Source: Synechococcus sp. CCY 0621 (GTDB lineage Bacteria > Cyanobacteriota > Cyanobacteriia > PCC-6307 > Cyanobiaceae). From it: a stretch of 64,000 bases of DNA. The position numbers and the translations under genes are program-made. Of the stretch, positions 45,915-55,401 are shown piece by piece; position 1 is the first letter of the stretch; the number at the start of each line of letters is the position of its first letter. The stretch lies in the NCBI RefSeq assembly GCF_019038465.1, contig NZ_JAFKRH010000001.1, positions 1 to 64,000 on the forward strand. Reading direction: 5' to 3'. The notes under the pieces were generated by a model. The model ran no database searches. It saw nothing but the letters and a program-made list of their open reading frames with translations, and was not told the origin of the DNA.

Positions 45915-46814
45915 TCAGGCCGTGGGCAGGGGGATCTGCGCCAGCACCTCGGCCAAGGCGGCCTGCCAGTGCTGGCCCTCCAGCTCCAGTGCATGGCGGG
46001 TGGTGCTGGTCTCCAGCAGCGAATAGGAGGGGCGCCGGGCCGGGGTGGGGTAGTCGGCGGTGGTGATCGGTTTCACCCGGGCCGGGGCGTCGATCAGCCC
46101 CCGCGCCGCCGCCTGGGCGCCGATGGCCACGGCGAAGTCGTACCAGCTGGCGGCGCCACAGTCGCTCCAGTGGTGGCGCCCGCTCACGCCCCGCTCGATC
46201 ACCCGCCAGCAGGCGGCCGCCAGCCCGGCCGTGGCCGTGGGGCAGCCCACCTGGTCGGCCACCACCCCCAGGGCTTCGCCGGCGGCGGCTTTGGCCCGGT
46301 GCAGCCGCAGCATCGTCAGGCAGAAGTTGGCCCCCACCGGCCCGTACACCCAGCTGGTGCGCAGCAGGCACAGGCGTTCCGCTGGCAGGGCGGCCGCCGC
46401 CCGCCGTTCACCTTCCGCCTTGGTGGCGCCGTAGGCCCCCAGGGGCGCCAGGGCCTGCTCCGGCGCGTAGGGATGGCCCTGCTCACCGTCGAAGACGAAA
46501 TCGGTGCTCACCTGCAGCAGCCGCCCGCCGCTGCTGGCCAGGGCTGCGGCGAAGGCCCCGGGGGCACCGGCGTTCACCGCCTCGGCAAGCGCCGGTTCCG
46601 ACTCGGCCCGATCCACCGCCGTGTAGGCGCCGGCATTCAGCACCCAGTCGGGCCGGTGCTGCTCCACCGCCGAGCGGCAGGCGGCCGCATCGGCCAGATC
46701 CAGCTCGCCCCGGCCCGTGGCGATCAGCTCGATGCCGGCAGGAACCGAGGCCACCAGGGCCTGGCCCAGCTGGCCGTGGCGGCCGGTCAGCAGCACCCGC
46801 ACCGGTTCAGGCAT
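45915..46814 (-). CDS. rfbD: dTDP-4-dehydrorhamnose reductase
   Basis: 299 residues with the RmlD pattern: VLLTGRHGQLGQALV (NADP-binding), NAGAYTAVDRAESEP, STDFVFDGEQGHPY and the active-site block GAYGATKAEGER (Tyr and Lys of the SDR triad), then LRTSWVYGPVGANFC. It makes the last step to dTDP-L-rhamnose. The 32-bp gap to rfbB and shared strand suggest co-transcription, with polA 43 bases upstream. Confidence 0.94.
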   Translation of the reverse strand: MPEPVRVLLTGRHGQLGQALVASVPAGIELIATGRGELDLADAAACRSAVEQHRPDWVLNAGAYTAVDRAESEPALAEAVNAGAPGAFAAALASSGGRLLQVSTDFVFDGEQGHPYAPEQALAPLGAYGATKAEGERRAAAALPAERLCLLRTSWVYGPVGANFCLTMLRLHRAKAAAGEALGVVADQVGCPTATAGLAAACWRVIERGVSGRHHWSDCGAASWYDFAVAIGAQAAARGLIDAPARVKPITTADYPTPARRPSYSLLETSTTRHALELEGQHWQAALAEVLAQIPLPTA

Positions 46815-46857
46815 CGATGGCGGGGGAAAAGCTCAGGCGCAGCCTACCTTCGCGCCG

Positions 46858-49797
46858 CTATTTCGCTTCCATCCAGTTGGGGCCGACCCCGGTGTCCACC
46901 GCCAGCGGCACCGTTAACTGCACCGCCTGCTCCATGGTGCGGCGGGTGAGCTGCCGCACCTCCTCCAGTGCTTCCGGCGCCGCTTCCAGCACCAGCTCGT
47001 CGTGCACCTGCAGCAGCAGCCGGGCCGGCAGGCCGGCCTCGCTGAGCGCCCGTTGCAGGCTCACCATGGCCAGCTTGATGATGTCGGCGCTGGAGCCCTG
47101 GATCGGGGCATTGGCGGCCGCCCGCAACTGCTGGGCCTCCATGCCGCCCCGGCGGGCCACCTCCAGGTCGATCTCCAGCGGATCCTTGCCCCGCAGCCGG
47201 CCCAGGCCACCGGGATCGAAGTGGAACGGGCGCCGCCGCCCAAGGATCGTCTCCACATAGCCGCGGCTGAGGGCCAGCCGCTCCTGCAGCTCCAGGTAAA
47301 GGAACACCCGCGGGTAGCGCTGCTTGTAGAGGCTCAGGAACTCCTTGGCCCGCGCCTGGCCCATGCCGGTCTCCCGCGCCAGCCGCTGGGCGCCCATGCC
47401 GTAGATCACCCCGAAGTTGATCGTCTTGCCCAGCCGCCGCTCCTCCGGTGTCACCGTGTCGGTCTCCAGCAGCAGCCGGGCCGTCAGGGCGTGGACGTCG
47501 TCGCCCTCGTTGTAGGCCTGCACCAGCACCGGTTCGCCCGAGAGGTGGGTGAGGATGCGCAGCTCGATCTGGGAGTAGTCGGCGCTGATCATCCGCCAGC
47601 CCTCCTGGGGCAGGAAGGCCTTGCGGATGCGGCGGCTGAACTCGGTGCGGATGGGGATGTTCTGCAGGTTGGGGTTGCTGCTCGACAGCCGCCCGGTGGC
47701 GGTCACCGCTTGGTTGAAGTCCGTGTGCACCCTCCCGGTCTCCGGCTCCACCAGCGCCGGCAGGGCCTCCACGTAGGTGCTCAGCAGCTTGCTGAGCGTG
47801 CGGTGCTCCAGCACCAGCTTCACGACCGGGTGGTCGTCTTCCAGCTTCTCCAGCACGGCCGCGTCTGTGCTCCAGCCGGTCTTGGTGCGCCGCGACTTCT
47901 TGCGATCCAGCCCCAAAGTGTCGAACAGCAGTTCCCCCAGTTGCTTCGGGGAGGCCAGGTTGAAGTCGACTCCCGCCGCTTCCTGGGCCTCCCGCTCCAG
48001 CCGCACCAGGGTGCTGCTCAGCTCCTCGGCCAGCTCCTTGAGGTAGGGCACGTCGATGCGGATGCCGGTGGCCTCCATCTGGGCCAGCACCGGCTCCAGG
48101 GGCAGCTCCACCTGCTGCAGCAGCAGGGGCAGCTCCGGCCCCATCGCCGCTAGCTGCTCGGCCAGCAGGGCTCCCAGGCGCCGGGTGAGGTGCACGTCCA
48201 TGGCGCAGTAGAGGGCCGCCGCCTCGATCGGCACGTCAGCGAAGGTCTGCCCCTTGGCCACCAGATCGCCGTAGGTCGTGGGATGGAGGCCGAACTCCCG
48301 CTCCGCCATGGCCTCCAGGCCATGCTTGTCGTTGGCATCCCGCAGGTAGTCCGCCAGCAGGGTGTCCATCACCACACCGGCCAGGGACAGCCCATGGCGC
48401 AGCAGGATCAGGCGGTCGTACTTGGCGTTCTGGAGCGCCTTGGGATGGCTGGCGCTGTCCAGCCAGGGCCCCAGGGCCAGCAGCACCGCGTCCAGGGGCA
48501 GTTGCTCCGGCGCCGGCGGCGCCGCGCTGAGCAGGTCGGCGGCGGGCGGGCTGTGGTGGCCGATGGGCACGTAGGCCAGGTCCCCCAGGCCCTCCCCCCA
48601 ACACACGCCGATCCCCACCAGCTCGGCCTTGAAGGGATTGAGGGAGGTGGTCTCGGTGTCGAGGGCCACCGGCGCCGCCGGATCGGTGCAGGCCAGCAGC
48701 CGCTCGATCAGGGCGGCCAGGGCCTCCGGCGTGGTGATCAGCACCGGCCGCAGGGCCGGCAGGCCGTCTTCGGCCCCGGGCTCTGTCGCTGCAGACAGCT
48801 CCGGCGTTGCTGGATCGCTGGCGGGGGCGGCCGTGGCGGTAGCGGCTGTGGCGGTGGCGGTGGGCTCGGGGGGCTCGGCCGAGAAGAGGCGGGCGAAGCC
48901 CTCGGTCTGCTTCACCAGGCTGAACAGCTCCAGCTCCGCCAGCCGCGCCCCCAGCCCCTCGCTGTCCACCCGCCCCAGGGCCAGGCGGGGCTCCTCGGGC
49001 AACGGGATCTGCACCAGGATCTCCGCCAGCATGCGGGAGCGGAAGGCGTTCTCCCGGTCGGTCTCCAGCTTGGTTTTCAGGGCCCCCTTCTGCTGGTCGA
49101 GGGCGGCGTAGATGCCGTCCAGGTCGCCGTGGGCCTTGAGCAGGGTCAGGGCCGTCTTGGGCCCCACCCCCTTGACCCCGGGGATGTTGTCGGAGCTGTC
49201 GCCCGTGAGGGCCTTGAGGTCCACCACTCCCTCCGGCGGCACCCCCAGCTTCTCGATCACCTGGGCGCGACGGATCTGGGTCGGGCCGCTGTTCTTGGCG
49301 TAGGGGCCGCCACCCATGTACAGCACGCTGATGTCGCGCTCGTCGTCCACGAGCTGGAACAGGTCGCGGTCGCCGGAGAGGATCCGCACCCGCCAGCCCT
49401 CGTCTGCCGCCCGGTTGGCCAGGGTGCCGAGCACGTCGTCGGCCTCGTAGCCCGGCGCCATCGACAGGGGCAGGTCGAGGCAGTCCTTGAGGATGGCCTG
49501 CAGGTTGGCCAGGTCGGCGAAGAAGTGTTCCGGTGCCTCCTCCCGGTGGGCCTTGTAGGCGGCATCCGCCTCGTGGCGGAAGGTGGGTTCGGCCGTGTCG
49601 AAGGCGATCACCACCCCCTGGGGCGCCAGTCCCTTGCAGTTGTCGAGCAGGGCCTTGAGGAAGCCGTAGGTGACGCTGGTGGGCACCCCGTCCTTCGTGC
49701 TCAGGCCCCCCTCACCGCCCTTGGCGAAGGCGTAGAAGCTGCGGAAGGCCAGGGAGTGGCCATCCACCAGCAGCAACAGGGGCTTGTCCCGCTCCAT
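46858..49797 (-). CDS. polA: DNA polymerase I
   Basis: 979 residues from ATG 49797 (MERDKPLLLLVDGHSLAFRS). Three domains: 5'-3' exonuclease (about 1-290, with VIAFDTAEPTFRHE and TGDSSDNIPGVKGVGPKTA), a 3'-5' exonuclease-type domain (ALDTETTSLNPF at about 395), and a family A polymerase (motif A SADYSQIELRIL, motif B-like TINFGVIYGMGAQ, motif C QVHDELVLE). A Thr/Ala-rich linker near residues 335-365 joins the first two. It acts in repair and Okazaki-fragment processing. Confidence 0.97.
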   Translation of the reverse strand: MERDKPLLLLVDGHSLAFRSFYAFAKGGEGGLSTKDGVPTSVTYGFLKALLDNCKGLAPQGVVIAFDTAEPTFRHEADAAYKAHREEAPEHFFADLANLQAILKDCLDLPLSMAPGYEADDVLGTLANRAADEGWRVRILSGDRDLFQLVDDERDISVLYMGGGPYAKNSGPTQIRRAQVIEKLGVPPEGVVDLKALTGDSSDNIPGVKGVGPKTALTLLKAHGDLDGIYAALDQQKGALKTKLETDRENAFRSRMLAEILVQIPLPEEPRLALGRVDSEGLGARLAELELFSLVKQTEGFARLFSAEPPEPTATATAATATAAPASDPATPELSAATEPGAEDGLPALRPVLITTPEALAALIERLLACTDPAAPVALDTETTSLNPFKAELVGIGVCWGEGLGDLAYVPIGHHSPPAADLLSAAPPAPEQLPLDAVLLALGPWLDSASHPKALQNAKYDRLILLRHGLSLAGVVMDTLLADYLRDANDKHGLEAMAEREFGLHPTTYGDLVAKGQTFADVPIEAAALYCAMDVHLTRRLGALLAEQLAAMGPELPLLLQQVELPLEPVLAQMEATGIRIDVPYLKELAEELSSTLVRLEREAQEAAGVDFNLASPKQLGELLFDTLGLDRKKSRRTKTGWSTDAAVLEKLEDDHPVVKLVLEHRTLSKLLSTYVEALPALVEPETGRVHTDFNQAVTATGRLSSSNPNLQNIPIRTEFSRRIRKAFLPQEGWRMISADYSQIELRILTHLSGEPVLVQAYNEGDDVHALTARLLLETDTVTPEERRLGKTINFGVIYGMGAQRLARETGMGQARAKEFLSLYKQRYPRVFLYLELQERLALSRGYVETILGRRRPFHFDPGGLGRLRGKDPLEIDLEVARRGGMEAQQLRAAANAPIQGSSADIIKLAMVSLQRALSEAGLPARLLLQVHDELVLEAAPEALEEVRQLTRRTMEQAVQLTVPLAVDTGVGPNWMEAK

Positions 49798-49859
49798 GGC
49801 CGTCCCTGGGATCTGCCCGCCGATCGCCACAGCCTGCCATCCGGCGGCCCGCAAGCGCC

Positions 49860-50435
49860 GTGAAAGCCACCGGCCGGGCCGCCTTCAGCCGCTGTCGCCA
49901 GTACCGCTGGTGGCTGGAGCGGGTGTGGGAGCCGGAGGGCAGCCGGCTCCTGTTCATCGGCCTGAACCCTTCCCGCGCCGACCACCGCCACGACGACCCC
50001 ACCCTGCGGCGGCTGATGGCCTTCGCCGCCGGCTGGGGTTACGGCGGGCTGGAGGTGCTCAACCTCTTCGCCCACATGAGCCCCAGCCCGGCGGCCCTCG
50101 CCCACACCGCCGATCCGGTGGGCGCCGCCAATGGGGCCTGGCTGCGGCGGCGCCTGCGGGCCGCTGATCGCCGCGCCAGCCCCGGGCTGATCTGGTTGGG
50201 CTGGGGCAACGGCGGCCGCCGGCTGGGCCAGGACGCCCGGGTGCTGGCGCTGCTGGCCCCCCACCAGCCGCGGCTGGTCTGCCTCGGCCTCACCGCTGCG
50301 GGGGCCCCGCTCCACCCCCTCTACCAGCCGGCGGCGAGCCTGTTGCGGCCCTATGGGCCATCCTGTGGGCGTTCAGCCGCAGCCGCTGCTCCATGGCCCG
50401 CACCCCCCGCCGCTACGCCATCCACCTGTTCCTGA
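49860..50435 (+). CDS. DUF1643 domain protein
   Basis: 191 residues from GTG 49860, diverging from polA. The DUF1643 core is clear: FSRCRQYRWWLERVW, LLFIGLNPSRADHRHDDPTL, GYGGLEVLNLFAH, and the closing HPLYQPA. Family function is unknown. The last 25 residues after the HPLY motif are low-complexity Ala/Pro/Ser and overlap the next gene by 43 bases, so stop-codon drift into the neighbour is likely. Confidence 0.82.
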   Translation: MKATGRAAFSRCRQYRWWLERVWEPEGSRLLFIGLNPSRADHRHDDPTLRRLMAFAAGWGYGGLEVLNLFAHMSPSPAALAHTADPVGAANGAWLRRRLRAADRRASPGLIWLGWGNGGRRLGQDARVLALLAPHQPRLVCLGLTAAGAPLHPLYQPAASLLRPYGPSCGRSAAAAAPWPAPPAATPSTCS

Positions 50436-50635
50436 TCGGCGGTCATCACCAGGAGGTGCACTTCAACACCCTTGAAGACTTCCAGACCTGGTACGGCGGG
50501 GTGCTGAACGCGGCGTCCCTCGATGCTTTCGTCAACGTACCGATCAGCGACCTGACCAGCGAATTCCTCGTGCTGCGGGCCGGCAGCGTCCAGGCGATCC
50601 GGGTGGAGCCCATCTACGGCGCCCTCGAAGATTGA
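50393..50635 (+). CDS. Small conserved hypothetical protein (80 aa)
   Basis: 80 residues beginning MARTPRRYAIHLFLIGGHHQ. The body (VHFNTLEDFQTWYGGVL, FVNVPISDLTSEFLVLRAGS, VQAIRVEPIYG) looks like a small alpha/beta fold found in cyanobacteria. No signal peptide or cysteine. Starts within the 3' end of the DUF1643 gene in a different frame and stops four bases from the convergent gltX. Function unknown. Confidence 0.75.
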   Translation: MARTPRRYAIHLFLIGGHHQEVHFNTLEDFQTWYGGVLNAASLDAFVNVPISDLTSEFLVLRAGSVQAIRVEPIYGALED

Positions 50636-50638
50636 GGC

Positions 50639-52081
50639 TCAAAGGGCGGCGGCGATCCGCTCCCGGTCGCTGCCCAGCCGGTGCAGCAGCAGCCAGGTGG
50701 TGAGCAGGTCGGGCCCCTTGAGGCTGCCCAGCAGGGCGGCCCGCAGGCCCTTCATCAGCACCCCTTTCTTGACGCCGGCGGCCGTGGCGGCCTCCGCCAG
50801 CAGCCCCTGGGCGGTCTCGGCGTCGAGCGGGCCCTGCGGCAGCCGTTCCAGCAGGGCGCCCAGGGCGCCGCGGCTGCCCGGGTCGGTCCGCAGCGCCAGG
50901 GCCGCCTCGTCCGGCTCCGGCGTTGCGAAGAAGGGGGCGGCCTGGTCCACCCCGTCCGCCAGCAGGCTGAGCGAGGGCCCCAGCAGGGCGCAGAGATCCT
51001 CCTGCCAGCCGGCGTCAGCGCCTGCCCCCTCGCCCCAGCCCCGGGCCTGCCAGAGGGGCAGCAGCCGCTGGCGCAGCTCGCCGGCCGCCAGGCCATGCAG
51101 CACCTGGGCATTGAGCCAGTTGAGCTTGTCCCAGTCGAAGCGCGCCCCGGCCCGGTTCACCCGCTCGAAGGAGAACACCGCCGCCGCCTGCTCGAGGCTG
51201 AAGCGCTCGCCGATCCCCTCCGGCGGCGACCAGCCCAGCAGGGTCATGTAGTTGACCAGGGCCTCGGCGGTGTAGCCCATGGCGCGGAAATCGCCCACCG
51301 AAGTGACGCCATCGCGCTTGGAGAGCTTGCGGCCCTCCTGGTTGAGGATCAAAGGGGTGTGGGCGAACAGGGGCGGGGTCAGCCCCAGGGCGGCGTAGAG
51401 CAGCAGCTGCTTGCCGGTGTTGGCGATGTGGTCCTCGCCGCGGATCACGTGGCTGATGGCCATGGCGGCGTCGTCCACCACCACCACCAGGTTGTAGAGG
51501 GGGTCGCCGATGGCGCTGGCGGGCGCCCGGCGGGCGATCACCATGTCGCCACCCAGGTCGCCGCCCGCCCAGCGCATCTCCCCCCGCACCAGGTCGTTCC
51601 AGGTGATGGTGGAGCCGTCATCGATGCGGAAGCGGATCACCGCCTCGCGGCCCTCGTCGATGTAGGCCTGCTGCTGCTCGGGGCTGAGGTTGCGGTGCAG
51701 GTTGTCGTAGCGGGGGGCCCGGCCCTCGGCCTGCTGGCGCTCCCGCATCGCCGCCAGCTCGGCGTCGCTGGCGAAGCAGCGGTAGGCATGGCCGCTGGCG
51801 AGCAGCTGCTCGATCGCGGTCCGGTGGGCCTCGATGCGCTGGCTCTGCACCACCGGCTCCTCGTCCCAGGTGAGGCCCAGCCAGCGCAGGCCATCGAGGA
51901 TGTTCTCGGTGTACTCGGCCTTGGAGCGTTCCCGGTCGGTGTCCTCGATGCGGAGCAGGAAGGCGCCCCCCAGGTGGCGGGCGAACAGCCAGTTGAACAC
52001 CGCCGTGCGGGCGGTGCCGATGTGCAGGGTGCCGGTGGGGCTGGGGGCCAGCCGAACGCGTACAGGAACCGTTGCGGGCAC
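50639..52081 (-). CDS. gltX: Glutamyl-tRNA synthetase
   Basis: 480 residues from GTG 52081, chosen because it gives [20 protein letters not shown] just before the HIGH motif; further upstream the frame enters the tRNA-Asp gene. HIGH is [12 protein letters not shown] and KMSKS is KLSKRDG. A normal class I GluRS catalytic domain and helical anticodon-binding domain follow. In cyanobacteria GluRS supplies Glu-tRNA for both translation and tetrapyrrole (chlorophyll) synthesis and for Gln-tRNA by transamidation. tRNA-Asp lies 24 bases upstream. Confidence 0.96.
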   Translation of the reverse strand: MPATVPVRVRLAPSPTGTLHIGTARTAVFNWLFARHLGGAFLLRIEDTDRERSKAEYTENILDGLRWLGLTWDEEPVVQSQRIEAHRTAIEQLLASGHAYRCFASDAELAAMRERQQAEGRAPRYDNLHRNLSPEQQQAYIDEGREAVIRFRIDDGSTITWNDLVRGEMRWAGGDLGGDMVIARRAPASAIGDPLYNLVVVVDDAAMAISHVIRGEDHIANTGKQLLLYAALGLTPPLFAHTPLILNQEGRKLSKRDGVTSVGDFRAMGYTAEALVNYMTLLGWSPPEGIGERFSLEQAAAVFSFERVNRAGARFDWDKLNWLNAQVLHGLAAGELRQRLLPLWQARGWGEGAGADAGWQEDLCALLGPSLSLLADGVDQAAPFFATPEPDEAALALRTDPGSRGALGALLERLPQGPLDAETAQGLLAEAATAAGVKKGVLMKGLRAALLGSLKGPDLLTTWLLLHRLGSDRERIAAAL

Positions 52082-52105
52082 GGAAGCGGCTCCAGATGGT
52101 GAGAA

Positions 52106-52179
52106 CGGGACTGACGGGGCTCGAACCCGCAACTTCCGCCGTGACAGGGCGGTGCTCTAACCGATTGAACTACAGTCCC
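52106..52179 (-). tRNA. trnD: tRNA-Asp (GTC)
   Basis: The minus strand folds as a 74-nt cloverleaf. Acceptor stem GGGACTG pairs with CAGTCCC, the discriminator base is G, the anticodon loop is CTGTCAC with GTC, and the T loop is GTTCGAG. CCA is not encoded. It lies directly upstream of gltX on the same strand. Confidence 0.96.
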
Positions 52180-52342
52180 AGACCGACGTTCGAGGCTCGA
52201 ATCGCCCCGAGGGGTGGATCCGGCGCCGATGGGCGATCGCGACGGCGCTGACGCCGACCAAGGAAGTATCCATCGTCACCCGTCCCACCGTCAACGCCCT
52301 CATGCTCCGGTTGACGAGGGGTTGGGGCGACGTCGGCCACAC

Positions 52343-52368
52343 AAAAAGCCCCGTGCAGGGCACGGGGC
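52343..52368 (-). terminator. Rho-independent terminator on the minus strand
   Basis: On the minus strand GCCCCGTG-CCCTG-CACGGGGC forms a perfect 8-bp GC-rich stem with a 5-base loop and is followed directly by TTTTTG. It lies 45 bases past the stop of the 62-residue gene and upstream of tRNA-Asp, so it should end the rplS-trnW-hypothetical transcript and separate it from trnD-gltX. Confidence 0.88.
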
Positions 52369-52413
52369 CGTAGGCGCTTGACGGTGCTGAGGGGCGCCGG
52401 AACGCCCAAGCCC

Positions 52414-52602
52414 TCAGGGGCGGAAGCCGGCGGGTTCAATCAGGCGCACCTGATTGCCCCGGGCGGTGAATTCCCGCCCCTGGTCGCTCTGAACCACGAC
52501 CCGACCTCCGGATTTGACCCGGATCACCCGGGCCCGAACCCAGCCAAGGGCCGCTGATTCCAGCACCTTGACCACATCACCGGGCTGTAGATCCAACTCC
52601 AT
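52414..52602 (-). CDS. Small SH3-like conserved hypothetical protein (62 aa)
   Basis: 62 residues from ATG 52602; the longer frame to 52668 would run into tRNA-Trp. Strand-rich sequence (LQPGDVVKVLESAALGWVRA, RVIRVKSGGRVVVQSDQ, EFTARGNQVRLIEPAG) suggests an SH3-like or KOW-like barrel, a fold common in RNA- or ribosome-associated proteins. It lies between tRNA-Trp and a terminator and downstream of rplS. Function unknown. Confidence 0.75.
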   Translation of the reverse strand: MELDLQPGDVVKVLESAALGWVRARVIRVKSGGRVVVQSDQGREFTARGNQVRLIEPAGFRP

Positions 52603-52638
52603 GTCCGGAACCACGAAACTGCAAATGGGACCATCGAA

Positions 52639-52711
52639 CGCGCCGTGGAGGACTTGAACCCCCGACATCAGGTTTTGGAGACCTGCGTTCTACCAACTGA
52701 ACTAACGGCGC
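52639..52711 (-). tRNA. trnW: tRNA-Trp (CCA)
   Basis: A 73-nt cloverleaf on the minus strand. Acceptor GCGCCGT pairs with ACGGCGC, the discriminator is G, the anticodon loop is TCTCCAAAA with CCA, and the T loop is GTTCAAG. CCA is not encoded. It follows rplS on the same strand. Confidence 0.96.
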
Positions 52712-52776
52712 AAGGCGATGGTCCCTGGAAAGCGTGAAAGGGAGACGCGGGCAATGAAATCCCGAGAAACCAGGCT

Positions 52777-53271
52777 TCAGCGATCGAAGCGCTGTTTGAC
52801 GCGAGTGGCTTTACCCACCCGGTCACGCAGATAGAAGAGCTTCGCCCGACGCACCTTACCGCGCCGCTCCACCTTCACGGAGGCGACCTGGGGGCTGTGA
52901 AGCATGAACACCCGCTCCACGCCGATGCCCTGGAAAATCCGGCGCACGGTGATGGTCTGGTTGAGGCCGCCGTGGCGCTTGGCGATCACCACGCCCTCGT
53001 AGGGCTGCACCCGTTCCTTGTTGCCTTCCCGGATCCGCACGCCCACCTTGACGGTGTCGCCCACGTAGATCTCGGGCAGGTCGCTCTTCAGCTGGGCCGC
53101 CTCGAACTCGTCGATCAGGGCCCGGGCGCTGAGCTTGCCGGTGGTCACCTTCACCGTCGTAGCAGCAGTGGCCATCACGGTTTCAGTCGCAGTTTCCGCT
53201 TCCACCGACTGGGGCTCCGCGTCTGGGGTTTGTGGGTCCACTTCCGTGGACGGATCGATCTCGGTTGCCAT
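52777..53271 (-). CDS. rplS: 50S ribosomal protein L19
   Basis: 164 residues from ATG 53271. The L19 core starts near residue 48 ([20 protein letters not shown]) and runs through [20 protein letters not shown] and [11 protein letters not shown] to the basic end [16 protein letters not shown]. An N-terminal extension of about 45 acidic Thr/Glu/Ala residues is longer than in E. coli, as in many alpha-cyanobacteria. L19 sits at the 30S-50S interface. tRNA-Trp follows. Confidence 0.96.
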   Translation of the reverse strand: MATEIDPSTEVDPQTPDAEPQSVEAETATETVMATAATTVKVTTGKLSARALIDEFEAAQLKSDLPEIYVGDTVKVGVRIREGNKERVQPYEGVVIAKRHGGLNQTITVRRIFQGIGVERVFMLHSPQVASVKVERRGKVRRAKLFYLRDRVGKATRVKQRFDR

Positions 53272-53313
53272 CCCTGTTCTCGGAGCGCCAGGCCAAACCA
53301 ACACCTTACCGCC

Positions 53314-53676
53314 TCAGGTGACCCCCTTCCCCCCAGGCCGCCGCCAGCCCCGCCGCAGCCGCTCCCAGGCCATGAACCCTCCGGTGACGAGCATCCACAG
53401 AAGCCCCAGGCCGTTGAGCAGCACGTAAACCGTCTCGCCCACCTCACCCACCCATCCCTGGAGCCATTCGCCCTCGTGCAGCACCATCAGCGGATGGGCC
53501 TGGTCCCGGCTCAGCCCGCCCCAGTCGCGCAGCAGTCGGTAGCCCACCCCCGTGACGGCCGAGAGCAGCAGGGGGGCGAGCACCAGCGGCGCCAGCCAGG
53601 CATGGGCCTGCCGCAGGCGCACGCCCCAGGAGGTTGCGGCGGGGCGTGAGGGTGCGGCCGGGGTGGCTTTTGACAC
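53314..53676 (-). CDS. PepSY-associated membrane helix protein
   Basis: 120 residues from GTG 53676. Two hydrophobic helices (APLVLAPLLLSAVTGVGYRL at about 32-51, and TVYVLLNGLGLLWMLVTGG near 83-101) flank a short loop with DQAHPLMVLHEGEW, as in PepSY-associated TM-helix proteins. Probably in the plasma or thylakoid membrane. It diverges from map with 39 bases between starts and lies 42 bases upstream of rplS. Function unknown. Confidence 0.75.
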   Translation of the reverse strand: MSKATPAAPSRPAATSWGVRLRQAHAWLAPLVLAPLLLSAVTGVGYRLLRDWGGLSRDQAHPLMVLHEGEWLQGWVGEVGETVYVLLNGLGLLWMLVTGGFMAWERLRRGWRRPGGKGVT

Positions 53677-53715
53677 GGTGAACCGACGGCGGGAGGGACG
53701 CCATTGATAACTTGA

Positions 53716-54600
53716 ATGTCCGGCTCCGACTCCCACCGCATGAACCTGTTCGCCGATCTGCTGGCCAGCACCAACGGCGTCAAGGGCGGTGGCACCCCTC
53801 TCACCCAGGCCGGCCCTCGCATCCAGAAGGGCCGCCGCGGTGTCGAGGTGAAATCGGCGCGGGAGATCGCGATCATGCGCCAGGCCAGCCGCATCGTGGC
53901 CACGGTGCTACGGGACATCATCGACATGGCCGCCCCGGGCATGACCACCGGCGACCTCGACCGCCACGCCGAAACCCGCATCCGCGCCATGGGGGCCACC
54001 CCCAGCTTCAAGGGCTACCATGGGTTCCCGGCCAGCATCTGCGCCAGCATCAACAACGAGGTGGTGCACGGTATCCCCAGCGCCAAACGGGTGATCAAGG
54101 CCGGCGACCTGGTCAAGATCGACACCGGCGCCTACTTCGAGGGCTTCCATGGCGACAGCTGCGTCACCCTCTGCGTCGGTGAGGGGGTGCCCGAGGAGGC
54201 CCGCCGCCTCAGCCGGGTGGCCCAGGAATCCCTGATGCAGGGCCTGGCCACGGTCAAGGCCGGCAGCACCCTGCTGGAGCTGGCCGGCGCGGTTCAGGAC
54301 CACGTTGAGGCCCACGGCTACGCCATCGTCGAGGACTACACGGGCCATGGCGTCGGCCGCAACCTGCACGAGGAGCCCTCGGTGTTCAACTACCGCACCA
54401 GGGATCTGCCCAACATGCAACTGCGTGCCGGCATGACCCTGGCAGTGGAGCCGATCCTCAATGCCGGCAGCAAGGCCTGCCGCACCCTCAAGGACCGCTG
54501 GACCGTGGTGACCGTGGATGGCAGCCTCTCGGCCCAGTGGGAGCACACGATCGTCGTCACCTCCGACGGCTGCGACATCCTCACCGACCGCGATTTCTAG
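53716..54600 (+). CDS. map: Methionine aminopeptidase, type I
   Basis: 294 residues; ATG 53740 (MNLFADLL) is an alternative start. The catalytic domain starts at [20 protein letters not shown]. Metal ligands are in [14 protein letters not shown] (two Asp), [12 protein letters not shown] (His) and the C-terminal VEPIL and WEHTIVV (two Glu). It removes the initiator Met from new proteins. The N-terminal extension of about 40 residues is longer than in E. coli MetAP. It converges with the SDR gene. Confidence 0.95.
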   Translation: MSGSDSHRMNLFADLLASTNGVKGGGTPLTQAGPRIQKGRRGVEVKSAREIAIMRQASRIVATVLRDIIDMAAPGMTTGDLDRHAETRIRAMGATPSFKGYHGFPASICASINNEVVHGIPSAKRVIKAGDLVKIDTGAYFEGFHGDSCVTLCVGEGVPEEARRLSRVAQESLMQGLATVKAGSTLLELAGAVQDHVEAHGYAIVEDYTGHGVGRNLHEEPSVFNYRTRDLPNMQLRAGMTLAVEPILNAGSKACRTLKDRWTVVTVDGSLSAQWEHTIVVTSDGCDILTDRDF

Positions 54601-54621
54601 GCCCGTCCAACCCTGCCGCCC

Positions 54622-55338
54622 TCACGGCCGCCGCAGCAGGCCCACGTAGGCCCAGCGGCCCAGGGTGGCCAGCGGCATCAGCAGGTAGGTGAGCGGGTTC
54701 GGCGTCACGATGATCAGGCTGCAGTTCCAGTCGGCCTGCCTCAGGATCTCGCCCGCTACCCAGTCGGCCCCCATCACCCCCACGGGGTTGAGGGCGGAAC
54801 GGAACGGCCCCAGCACCAGCCGCCGCAGCCGCAGGGTTGGCGCCAGGGCTGGCGCCCGCAGGCTGAGCAGCTGGCCCAGCAGCCGCTTGCTGATCTCATA
54901 CAGGGGGCTCACGGCCGGCTGGATCTCCGCTTCCGAGGTGTTCACCCAAACCTCCGCCCGCCGCGCCCCCTCCCGCCTCAGCGCAACCGCGGCGAACAGT
55001 TCCAGTAACCGCCAGGCGCTCAGGGCGTTCACCTCCAGGGAACGGCCGGTCGCCTCGGCGCTGCAGTCGCCATGGACGTTGATGCCGTGGTTGATCACCA
55101 GCACGTCCACCTGCTCGAGCAGGGGTTCCAGGGCTGCCTCCTGGCCCACCTGCCAGTGCACCTGGCGCAGGGGGATCGGCTGCCCGTCCGGGCCGGCCAG
55201 CTGCAGCGGCGCGCTGCTGTGGCAGAGGGCGATCAGCTGGGCTCCGCGGCCGTGGAAGCGGCGCAGCAGGGCCTGGCCCAGGGCGCCGCTGGCCCCGGTG
55301 ACGGCCACGGTGAGGGAGTCGGTCGACGGGGCCGGCAT
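54622..55338 (-). CDS. Short-chain dehydrogenase/reductase family protein
   Basis: 238 residues from ATG 55338. The glycine motif TGASGALG is at 15-22, the NHGIN (NAG-equivalent) block near 84, and a Tyr-x-x-x-Lys pair in YEISKRLLG. The sequence ends in a hydrophobic stretch (LTYLLMPLATLGRWAYVGLL), suggesting membrane attachment. Similar cyanobacterial proteins are annotated as bifunctional sterol desaturase/SDR. Substrate unknown. Confidence 0.8.
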   Translation of the reverse strand: MPAPSTDSLTVAVTGASGALGQALLRRFHGRGAQLIALCHSSAPLQLAGPDGQPIPLRQVHWQVGQEAALEPLLEQVDVLVINHGINVHGDCSAEATGRSLEVNALSAWRLLELFAAVALRREGARRAEVWVNTSEAEIQPAVSPLYEISKRLLGQLLSLRAPALAPTLRLRRLVLGPFRSALNPVGVMGADWVAGEILRQADWNCSLIIVTPNPLTYLLMPLATLGRWAYVGLLRRP

Positions 55339-55401
55339 GGGCTTGCAGTGGACGTGCTGCCTAGATTGCCCCGCACCTGCAGGACCCGGCGAGGTCACCC
55401 C

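Noticed and set aside
48190-49863. 557-codon plus-strand open frame opposite polA
   Set aside because: No recognisable domain; polA on the other strand is certain.
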